From Lachnospiraceae bacterium (GTDB lineage Bacteria > Bacillota_A > Clostridia > Lachnospirales > Lachnospiraceae): a stretch of DNA of 13,070 bases. Below, piece by piece: positions 7,184 through 13,070 of this stretch. The notes below the pieces were generated by a model that was given only the letters and a program-made list of their open reading frames with translations, was not told where the DNA came from and searched no databases. The stretch is from NCBI GenBank assembly GCA_900764695.1, contig CAAFOY010000093.1, positions 1 to 13,070 on the forward strand. Direction: 5' to 3'. The first letter of the stretch is position 1. Each line of letters begins with the position of its first letter. Both the position numbers and the translations under genes were made by a program.

Positions 7184-8410
7184 TTATTCTTCTGTCTCTT
7201 CAGTTGTAGCTTCGGATGTTTCTTCTGTTACTTCTTCAGATTCTTCTGAATCAGCCTCTGACTCTGAATCATATTCATCATCATAATACTCGTCATCATA
7301 TTCTGCATCGTATTCATCATCGTAGTATTCGTCATCATAATATTCATCATCATCGAATACATACTGGATTCCTTCTTCTTTTGCCTGTGACTCACTCTTA
7401 ATATCAATCTTAAATTCTGTAAGTTTTGCAGCAAGTCTTGCATTCTGACCTTCTTTACCAATTGCAAGTGAAAGCTGGAAATCAGGTACTACTACTAATG
7501 CTTCCTTGTTATCAGGATCAGCAAGAACTGCAACAACCTTTGATGGACTTAATGCATTTTCAATTAAGATTGCAGGATTTTCGCTCCAGTTTACAATATC
7601 AATCTTTTCATCACGTAATTCATCAACTACTGCATTTACTCTTGCACCGTTAACACCTACACATGCACCTACGGCATCAACGTCTTCGTTATTTGACCAT
7701 ACAGCCATCTTTGTTCTTGAACCTGCTTCTCTTGCAATGCTTTTAATTTCTACTGTACCATCCTGGATTTCTGTAACTTCCTGTTCAAAAAGTCTCTTAA
7801 CTAATCCCGGATGAGTTCTTGAAACAACGATTCTTGGTCCTCTACCATTGTCTTTTACTTCTGTAATGTAAAGTTTTATTCTTTCAGTTGGTCTGAAATG
7901 TTCTCCCTTAGCCTGTTCTTTTTCCATAAGAACTGTGTCAACCTTACCAAGGTTTACGCTAATATTCTTACCATTGATTCTCTGAACAATACCTGTAACA
8001 ATGTCATCCTGCTTTTCAAAATACTGTTCGTAAAGGCTCTTTCTTTCTTCTTCTCTAATCTTCTGAAGGATACCATTCTTTGCACTCTGTGTTGCAATAC
8101 GTCCAAAGTCCTTTGACTGGATTTCAATATTTACAATATCGCCAAGTTCGTATGTTCCCTTAATGCTTCTTGCATCTTCAAGAGAAATCTCTGTTACAGG
8201 ATCCATTACTTCTTCAACAACTTCCTTCTGTGAATAAATGTGGAAATCTCCTGTTTCTCTGTCCATTGTAACTGTTACATTGTCTGCTTTGTTAAAGTTA
8301 TTTTTGTACGCTACTACTAAGTTATTTTCAATAGCTTCAAATAATGACTCTTTGCTAATATCTTTTTCCTTTTCTAAGATATTCAATGCTTCAATTAATT
8401 CTTTGTTCAT
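7184..8410 (-). CDS. nusA: Transcription termination/antitermination factor NusA with acidic Tyr-rich tail
   Basis: Binds RNA polymerase and nascent RNA and promotes pausing and hairpin-dependent termination. The 408-residue protein has the short Gram-positive layout: N-terminal RNAP-binding domain (1-130), S1 domain (about 135-200), KH1 (about 230-285, GACVGVNGARVNAVV) and KH2 (about 300-345, AIGKEGQNARLA at 316-327). It lacks the AR repeats of E. coli NusA, as usual for Firmicutes. Odd feature: residues 353-408 form a tail with 33 Asp/Glu, 9 Tyr and no Lys/Arg, made of DDEYY-type repeats then a Ser/Glu/Thr stretch. ATG 8410 has AGGAGG 10 nt upstream. It lies 22 nt after rimP. Possible autoregulation through the leader hairpin before rimP. 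Confidence 0.96.
   Translation of the reverse strand: MNKELIEALNILEKEKDISKESLFEAIENNLVVAYKNNFNKADNVTVTMDRETGDFHIYSQKEVVEEVMDPVTEISLEDARSIKGTYELGDIVNIEIQSKDFGRIATQSAKNGILQKIREEERKSLYEQYFEKQDDIVTGIVQRINGKNISVNLGKVDTVLMEKEQAKGEHFRPTERIKLYITEVKDNGRGPRIVVSRTHPGLVKRLFEQEVTEIQDGTVEIKSIAREAGSRTKMAVWSNNEDVDAVGACVGVNGARVNAVVDELRDEKIDIVNWSENPAILIENALSPSKVVAVLADPDNKEALVVVPDFQLSLAIGKEGQNARLAAKLTEFKIDIKSESQAKEEGIQYVFDDDEYYDDEYYDDEYDAEYDDEYYDDEYDSESEADSEESEEVTEETSEATTEETEE
7271..7354 (-). repeat. DDEYY-coding tandem repeats at the nusA 3' end
   Basis: NusA residues 353-380 consist of DDEYY/DDEY units (D/E-rich with paired Tyr). The DNA shows a matching 12-15 base periodicity of TCATCATAATATTC-like units on the plus strand. 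Such a short tandem repeat can lengthen or shorten by slippage. The following part, to the stop at 7184, is a Ser/Glu/Thr-rich acidic stretch without Tyr. Confidence 0.85.
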
Positions 8411-8432
8411 TTGTTTTTATCCTCCTAAAAAA

Positions 8433-8900
8433 TTAAAAATCAATTGTTGGTCTGACAAGTGATACATTCACTCTGTCTATATCTGTTTCACTACCATCTT
8501 CATTTTCAATGGTAATTGTGTCTGCATTATATGCTTTTAAAAGTCCTACAAGCTGTTTCTGTCTGTCAACAGCTCTGTATAAATGAACTTCAATTTCATT
8601 TCCCATATTTCTGTCAAAGTCCTTATCCTTCTTTAACGGACGGCCAAGCCCCGGTGAACTTACTTCCAAAATATAAGCATCACTGATAAAATCTTCTTCA
8701 TCTAATTTGTCACTTAAGATTCTGCTAACAGATTCAAGGTCGTTAATAGTTATACCACCTTCCTTGTCAACATATGCTCTTAAATACCAGTTGCTGCCTT
8801 CTTTTACATATTCAACATCAACTAATTCAAAGCCCTTTTCATCAACTATAGGTGTAATCAGAGCTTCTGTCTTCATCTCATATTCTTCTCTTCTTGACAC
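8433..8900 (-). CDS. rimP: Ribosome maturation factor RimP
   Basis: Binds the free 30S subunit and helps early assembly around S12. From the GTG at 8900 the protein has 155 residues, the usual length. The N-terminal domain includes GFELVDVEYVKEG (23-35) and LRAYVDKEGGITINDLE (40-56). The signature VSSPGLGRPLK (80-90) opens the C-terminal SH3-like domain. GTG is preferred: AAAGGAG (8907-8913) lies 6 nt upstream and the protein then begins MSRREEYE, directly before the conserved part. The frame stays open 27 codons further to a GTG at 8981, but that start abuts its SD-like bases and lies in the leader hairpin. First gene of the operon, 22 nt before nusA. Confidence 0.94.
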   Translation of the reverse strand: MSRREEYEMKTEALITPIVDEKGFELVDVEYVKEGSNWYLRAYVDKEGGITINDLESVSRILSDKLDEEDFISDAYILEVSSPGLGRPLKKDKDFDRNMGNEIEVHLYRAVDRQKQLVGLLKAYNADTITIENEDGSETDIDRVNVSLVRPTIDF

Positions 8901-8913
8901 TTTATTCTCCTTT
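8898..8913 (-). promoter_or_regulatory. rimP ribosome binding site that selects a GTG start
   Basis: On the minus strand AAAGGAG (8907-8913), then AATAAA (6 nt), then GTG TCA AGA. Spacing is ideal. The next in-frame ATG (codon 9 of the protein) has no such site, and the far upstream GTG at 8981 has no correctly spaced one. Confidence 0.88.
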
Positions 8914-8955
8914 AAACTTTCTATTAGACTTTCTTTGTCTATTCTATACCTACAA

Positions 8956-8988
8956 CAAAAGAGTGGACCTTTGTGGTCCACTCCTTTG
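8956..8988 (-). promoter_or_regulatory. Leader hairpin upstream of rimP, candidate attenuator
   Basis: On the minus strand CAAAGGAGTGGACC (8975-8988) pairs with GGTCCACTCTTTTG (8956-8969) through 14 bp with one G-U wobble and a 5-base loop (ACAAA). The 3' arm ends CTCTTTTG and is followed by TTGTAGG, giving a short U-rich end. It lies between the sigma-A promoter and rimP, about 20 nt after the expected transcript start. Bacillus subtilis is known to control its nusA operon by NusA-dependent termination in the leader before rimP (ylxS), so the same role is inferred here. It could instead stop transcripts arriving from the GH81 gene, or only protect the 5' end. Confidence 0.6.
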
Positions 8989-9014
8989 CTATCTAGTCAA
9001 TATTTACGTTTAAT

Positions 9015-9043
9015 AGTATACGGCTGTTTTTTTTGTGTGTCAA
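9015..9043 (-). promoter_or_regulatory. Sigma-A promoter of the nusA-infB operon
   Basis: On the minus strand TTGACA (9038-9043) and TATACT (9015-9020) are separated by exactly 17 bases that include an A-tract of eight. The -35 is perfect and the -10 has one mismatch. Transcription would start near 9008, leaving a leader of about 108 nt before the rimP GTG. It lies between the GH81 stop and rimP, so the operon can be expressed independently of the glucanase gene. Confidence 0.85.
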
Positions 9044-9121
9044 CCCCGTATTACCTATATTAATGTTATATTTGAGTTATATTTTTGTTAAATTATTGAT
9101 TTTACACAATTATCAACAAGA
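9044..9121. other. Short AT-rich spacer after the GH81 gene, no clear terminator
   Basis: An imperfect AT-rich inverted repeat covers about 9085-9119 (TTGTT and AACAA outer arms, ATTG and CAAT inner arms), directly after the GH81 stop on the minus strand. It has no GC-rich stem and is followed by AAAAATATAA rather than a U-tract, so I do not call it an intrinsic terminator. GH81 transcripts may read into the nusA leader. Confidence 0.4.
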
Positions 9122-12100
9122 TTATTTTTTAATTCTAATCTTTTTAACCTTACTCCATTCACCGTAGTATTTTGTCTTGCCAACTACCTTTACAGCTCTG
9201 GCTTTAACATAATATTTTTTGTTCTTCTTAAGTTTCTTAAATTTAAATACATTTCTCTTAAATGTCTTTGTAATTGTCTTCTTGCCTTTAAACCTCTTTG
9301 ATGTAGAAACCTTAACAACATATCCTGTTGCGCTCTTAACTTTCTTCAAAGAAATCTTTGCCTTAACTGCTTTGTTACGTTTAACAGCCTTTTTAACTTT
9401 TGTTCTTCCAAGTCTAATGCTTGTACTTGAAACCTTATCAGTTGTAGTTTCTTTCATAACATTATTTGATGTTACCTTAGGTGTTGTAGTTTCAGGTTTT
9501 GTTGTAACACTTGTTTCCTTTTCACTTGTAGGTGCAACTGTTGTCGGTTTTGCAGTTGTTGTTACTTCTCCACTTGTTGTCGGTTCAGTTGTTGGAGTTG
9601 CTGCTGTTGTTGTTTCTGTTCCACCTGTCGTTGGCTGTGTAGTAGTTGGCGCTACAGTTGTTGTTTCCTTCTCTGTTGTAGGTGCTTCTGTTGTTGGCTC
9701 AGGAGCGCTATCTCCTTTCTTTAATGCTATCTTTACTGTATTGCCATTAATGTCCGCATCAATTGTATAATAGCCATCTTCCTTAAGCTCGCTTGCTTTA
9801 AGTGGAATCTCTGCACCCGGACAATTCTTTGTTATTACAGTACTTGAATCAGGTCCTGTAATTGTTGCATTAAATCCACCCTGATTAAATATGAAATAGA
9901 ATGGATTTCCGTCTGCTTCATTAATTCTTGCAAATATATCTTTTCCTTCAATTACACTATATGAAATTCCTGTACTTCCAATTTCTGTCCAAGCAGTAAT
10001 GTCAGACCAATCAATCTTTGTTACTGCAGGTGTTGTTGATTCAGGTTCATCTGTGTCATTTCTTAATCTGTAATATACTTTTAAAACAAGACTATTATCT
10101 TCTGTAACTGTGCCTGAAATTTTTGTTCCTTCAACAGTTTTATCTAAAATATATCCTGTAAATGATTTAATAGGTGCTGTTACCTGACTTCCAGCTGAAG
10201 CAGTTTTTGTATCTGTACTATTAAGTGAATATGTCAAATCTGCATTTTGTAAATAGTATTCTACTTTATATGTTGCCCCTGCACTTTGTTCTTCTGACTG
10301 TGCCTTTGGTGCAACCTTAATAACTTTTCCATCTGAGAAAGTTACTGTTTTTTCTTCATTAGTAGGATTGTATGCAACATATGTAGTTATTCCGTCTTTA
10401 TTTTCAAATACAAGACTTAATGGATCATCACTTGTAATGTCTAGTTTAGGACTTCCAACTTTCTCCAGTGACTTAATAAAGTGGTAAGCATGAGCTTTTG
10501 AATCTCCTGCCTCTGGTGCACATGTTGAACTAAAATACTCCTGAGCTTTGTCTGTATCAGCCAATGCCAAATAAGAACTCCATAATTCATTCCATCTGTC
10601 TGTTGGTGTAGATAATTTATCATTTCCCGTAAATGCTTTTTCATTGGCCTGAGCTGATTCAAAGTTTGCTTTTACGAAATCTGTACTCTTTCCCAAATAA
10701 TATGATGCAGATGTAATAGGTAATAAATTAATCCCCTGAATCTGTAATGGTTCTGCTGTCCACCATGCTGCGTAATCATATTTGCCTCCCCAAACAATTG
10801 AAGCTACATTATGCTTGTTAGCTGATGTTGTGCTTGCAGTATAATTGCTATCCAAAATATCTCCATCAATATCAAACCAATAGTTATTAACTGAATTAAC
10901 TTCTGTTGTGTACAAATATACACCTAAATCTGTTAATTCTTCATTTCCTGTAGCCTGACCATACAAAATCAACGCTGCCCATGCATTTATTGACTCTGAA
11001 CTTGATTCCTGATTGTTACCATCAGCAAAGTTAGCATGACCACTTGCCCATGAATGTCCTTCATATGTTGAAAATACTCTTAAGTATGGATATTTTGATG
11101 AAGAATCTTTCTTATCATAAGCAATATCCCCTATAACTTCATTAATTATATCTGAATACTGTGCAATAAAATCAGGATCTCTAAATGCAACCTGAGCTGC
11201 TGCCTGAATAAAATATCCATAGTGGAAATGATGGTCTGTCATTCCGTCTACTGTATAATAAGCCTGTGGGAAACCAAATAAGCTACCTATATTTTCATCA
11301 TAATAAAAATACTTATCTTGTGCATTATTGTCATTATCCGCTGTAAACCAGTCTGCCAATTCATTTTCCAATGCTTTTAATAAAGTATTAGCATCTTCTG
11401 TGTCACCACATGCCTCTGCTGCTTCCATAACCTGAACAGCTCTGTTCATTCTTTTTCCTGAATCATATGTATTAACCTGAACATTAGCTTCCTTAGTTAA
11501 TTCTCCGTTTTCAGGACCATAATCTTTCATAAAGCTATCTACATATTCCTGTAACTTGGCTTTATCGGAATTTTCAACTGATGGACTTGACTGAAGGATT
11601 CCTGAATAAGTTAATTGGGTAGTAAATGAATCGCCAATCAAAAACTTCATCTGTCCACGAATTGTTCTTGCCTCATTTTCAAGATAACTATACCCTGTCA
11701 TATTCTTATACTGGCTTGGAAGGATCCCCATAACTACTCCGTCAGGTTTTGATGAATCCATCTTGCCAACTTTATAATTATATGTTGTAGTTACCTTTCC
11801 TGTACTTCTGTTATAGTCATAATTAACCCCTGTATCTTCTGCGTAGTTAAATGCATAAGGTTCATAAATTTTAGCAATCTTTTCAGCTTCTGAATCATTT
11901 GTTCCTGTGCTTTCACATAACCATGCCAATGTGAAATACGCTTTATTCTCACTAGGGAATGTCATTGATATTTCACCAATGTTTGTTTCTCCTAATGTTG
12001 GATTCCAAGTTGTTCCCTTTGGAACATATAGTGCATAATAATCATAATTGCTATACCTGCTAACATCATCATGATTATCATAAACTCTTAACACAAGCAT

Positions 12101-12808
12101 TGTTGAATTCTCAGGTGTATCACCATTATATCCCACAACTGCTGAAGGCAATGTATCTCTTAATCTTAACAATGATGCTGTCTTTGTTCCATTCATTCTA
12201 AACAATGCCATTGGACTTCCCTGTGTCATTGTTGTCTTCATATATTGTGATGAATCAGACGCATTCTCTAATACCACATCTGTAGACCAGTCTGTTTCCC
12301 TGTCAACTTTTACCTCATTTGAGCCAAATCCTGTCTTAACTTCAAAATCTGATAAAGTTCCATTCTCCGGTGCACTTGCATTAAATGTATCTCTAACAAC
12401 CATAGTTGATGGCTTTGTAACGTACATTCCATCGCTTACAGCTTTAAATGCTAATGGAATTGCGTATGTTGTGTTACCAAAATTATCACTACAACTATAC
12501 TTCCATCCCATTGATGTTGACCAGCCATTAGTCTTAAAGGCTTTGTTTTCTGAATCATAATTATCTGTTGTAAAACATGTATTACCTTTGTTAGCTAAAG
12601 TTGGCAAATTGGCAAATAATGATTCATTAGTCTGGGTATGAATAGCATTGTCAGCTTCATATGACCAAGTTCCTGTAACCTTAGTAGCCAGACTTCCTTT
12701 CTGCGTGGCAGCCTTTACATCGCTTACAAAAAAAACATGTTGAAACGCCGGCATAGCCGTCATTATTAAGGCTAAGCCTATGGCTATTCCTTTCTTTGTC
12801 TTTCTCAT
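9122..12808 (-). CDS. Secreted multidomain GH81 endo-beta-1,3-glucanase
   Basis: Predicted extracellular laminarinase that cuts internal beta-1,3-glucan bonds (fungal or yeast wall glucan, curdlan, algal laminarin). The 1228 residues begin with a signal peptide: MRKTKKG, a hydrophobic core (8-22), likely cleavage after VKA (31-33) or one residue on. The GH81 domain spans about 40-800 with TDHHFHYGY (524-532; acid D525), EGHSWASG (583-590) and NQESSSE (599-605; E601 and E605), matching the D/E/E pattern known for the family. Next come a MucBP-like module (about 845-915), an unassigned beta-rich module (about 928-1032), a Thr/Pro/Glu linker (1037-1128) and a Lys-rich fibronectin-III-like end (1130-1228). 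No LPXTG or membrane anchor is seen. ATG 12808 has AAGGAGG 8 nt upstream. It seems monocistronic and unrelated in function to the housekeeping operon after it. Confidence 0.94.
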   Translation of the reverse strand: MRKTKKGIAIGLALIMTAMPAFQHVFFVSDVKAATQKGSLATKVTGTWSYEADNAIHTQTNESLFANLPTLANKGNTCFTTDNYDSENKAFKTNGWSTSMGWKYSCSDNFGNTTYAIPLAFKAVSDGMYVTKPSTMVVRDTFNASAPENGTLSDFEVKTGFGSNEVKVDRETDWSTDVVLENASDSSQYMKTTMTQGSPMALFRMNGTKTASLLRLRDTLPSAVVGYNGDTPENSTMLVLRVYDNHDDVSRYSNYDYYALYVPKGTTWNPTLGETNIGEISMTFPSENKAYFTLAWLCESTGTNDSEAEKIAKIYEPYAFNYAEDTGVNYDYNRSTGKVTTTYNYKVGKMDSSKPDGVVMGILPSQYKNMTGYSYLENEARTIRGQMKFLIGDSFTTQLTYSGILQSSPSVENSDKAKLQEYVDSFMKDYGPENGELTKEANVQVNTYDSGKRMNRAVQVMEAAEACGDTEDANTLLKALENELADWFTADNDNNAQDKYFYYDENIGSLFGFPQAYYTVDGMTDHHFHYGYFIQAAAQVAFRDPDFIAQYSDIINEVIGDIAYDKKDSSSKYPYLRVFSTYEGHSWASGHANFADGNNQESSSESINAWAALILYGQATGNEELTDLGVYLYTTEVNSVNNYWFDIDGDILDSNYTASTTSANKHNVASIVWGGKYDYAAWWTAEPLQIQGINLLPITSASYYLGKSTDFVKANFESAQANEKAFTGNDKLSTPTDRWNELWSSYLALADTDKAQEYFSSTCAPEAGDSKAHAYHFIKSLEKVGSPKLDITSDDPLSLVFENKDGITTYVAYNPTNEEKTVTFSDGKVIKVAPKAQSEEQSAGATYKVEYYLQNADLTYSLNSTDTKTASAGSQVTAPIKSFTGYILDKTVEGTKISGTVTEDNSLVLKVYYRLRNDTDEPESTTPAVTKIDWSDITAWTEIGSTGISYSVIEGKDIFARINEADGNPFYFIFNQGGFNATITGPDSSTVITKNCPGAEIPLKASELKEDGYYTIDADINGNTVKIALKKGDSAPEPTTEAPTTEKETTTVAPTTTQPTTGGTETTTAATPTTEPTTSGEVTTTAKPTTVAPTSEKETSVTTKPETTTPKVTSNNVMKETTTDKVSSTSIRLGRTKVKKAVKRNKAVKAKISLKKVKSATGYVVKVSTSKRFKGKKTITKTFKRNVFKFKKLKKNKKYYVKARAVKVVGKTKYYGEWSKVKKIRIKK
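9425..9700 (-). repeat. Thr/Pro-rich low-complexity linker in the GH81 gene
   Basis: Encodes residues 1037-1128, built from irregular TTEAPTTEKETTT-like units. On the plus strand the DNA is a run of GTTGT/GGTGTTG-like repeats. It is probably a flexible, possibly glycosylated spacer between the catalytic part and the basic C-terminal module. The repetitive DNA may vary in length between strains. Confidence 0.85.
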
Positions 12809-12811
12809 TAG

Positions 12812-12818
12812 TAAGTCC
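12812..12818 (-). promoter_or_regulatory. Strong ribosome binding site of the GH81 gene
   Basis: AAGGAGG precedes ATG 12808 by about 8 nt (approximate coordinates). It fixes the start, which also gives a normal signal peptide. Confidence 0.75.
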
Positions 12819-12829
12819 TCCTTCTTAAT

Positions 12830-12857
12830 TCAAAAACATTATTAAAAATGTTTTTGA
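12830..12857 (-). promoter_or_regulatory. 11-bp inverted repeat just upstream of the GH81 ribosome binding site
   Basis: TCAAAAACATT (12830-12840) is the exact reverse complement of 12847-12857, with a 6-base loop. It ends about 10 bases before the Shine-Dalgarno sequence. It could be an operator for a dimeric regulator of the glucanase gene or a 5'-UTR stem-loop. The stem is AT-rich and has no U-tract toward the gene, so it is not a clear terminator. Confidence 0.5.
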
Positions 12858-12937
12858 TTCACTTTTTACTTTTTTTGTCTTTTTTAGTCTTTTAAAAATA
12901 GTATATTTTGTTTATTTTTCCCTAACATACAGCACAT

Positions 12938-12966
12938 ATATTACTACATATTGCACAACTATTCAA
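12938..12966 (-). promoter_or_regulatory. Weak promoter candidate for the GH81 gene
   Basis: On the minus strand TTGAAT (12961-12966), 17 bases, then TAATAT (12938-12943); each hexamer matches 4 of 6 consensus bases. An alternative -10, TATACT at 12900-12905, is closer to consensus but has no good -35. The region 12809-13070 is very AT-rich, so chance matches are easy. Between the promoter and the gene the RNA would be A-rich (12860-12900). No other gene is seen up to the window edge. Confidence 0.3.
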
Positions 12967-13070
12967 TAAAAAAACATTTTTATGCGTTTTCTTAACAAAA
13001 GTATTTTTATTAGTTTTTTGTAATATTTAAATTATTTTTATTAATCTTTGAACTATATTTTTTATTATGG

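Noticed and set aside
7216..7401. His-rich plus-strand frame opposite the nusA tail
   Set aside because: Antisense of the Asp/Glu/Tyr repeats (GAT, GAA read backward); no ribosome binding site and no family.
8901..8981. 27-codon upstream extension of rimP from a GTG at 8981
   Set aside because: That GTG directly abuts its SD-like bases and lies within the leader hairpin; the GTG at 8900 has ideal spacing and gives the usual protein length.
9085..9119. Intrinsic terminator after the GH81 gene
   Set aside because: The stem is AT-rich with internal mismatches and is followed by A-rich rather than U-rich RNA.
9219..9770. 183-codon plus-strand frame looking like a hydrophobic membrane protein
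   Set aside because: It is the antisense of the Thr-rich linker and Lys-rich module of the GH81 gene; Thr codons read backward give Val/Gly-rich runs.

Overview
The window looks like part of the chromosome of an AT-rich, Gram-positive Clostridia, most likely a Lachnospiraceae-type gut or rumen anaerobe. Three things point that way. The order rimP-nusA-ylxR-ylxQ-infB-rbfA-nrnA-truB-ribF is a Firmicutes/Clostridia arrangement. Shine-Dalgarno sites are strong (AGGAGG type) and some starts are GTG or TTG. The secreted glucanase ends in a threonine linker plus a very lysine-rich fibronectin-III-like module, as many Lachnospiraceae surface proteins do. The genus cannot be fixed from the sequence alone. 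All ten supported genes lie on the minus strand, so transcription runs from right to left.

Right part (about 13070 to 9122): an AT-rich upstream region with weak promoter candidates and an 11-bp inverted repeat, then one large gene for a secreted multidomain GH81 endo-beta-1,3-glucanase of 1228 residues. It has a signal peptide, the GH81 catalytic domain with all expected acidic residues, a MucBP-like module, an unassigned beta-rich module, a Thr-rich linker and a Lys-rich C-terminal module.

Middle and left (about 9043 to 337): a consensus sigma-A promoter (TTGACA, 17 bp, TATACT) starts the nusA/infB operon. Its leader of about 108 nt holds a 14-bp hairpin, a candidate attenuator. The nine tightly packed genes cover ribosome maturation (rimP, rbfA), transcription elongation and termination (nusA), RNA-binding accessory proteins (ylxR, ylxQ), translation initiation (infB), nano-RNA/pApA turnover (nrnA), tRNA pseudouridylation (truB) and FMN/FAD synthesis (ribF). 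Gaps are 13 to 32 nt, with one 8-nt overlap. A hairpin with a short U-rich tail just after ribF is the likely operon end.

Far left (1 to about 146): a gene-free stretch with three consecutive long hairpins, one containing a perfect 18-bp palindrome. It looks like a structured intergenic repeat or RNA and is not explained by the genes.

Most of the window is ordinary housekeeping DNA. The points worth a second look are the hairpin cluster, the leader hairpin before rimP, the acidic tyrosine-rich tail of NusA alongside the Arg/Asn-rich disordered segment of IF2 in the same operon, and the accessory modules of the GH81 enzyme. I did not find a clear new multi-gene system.
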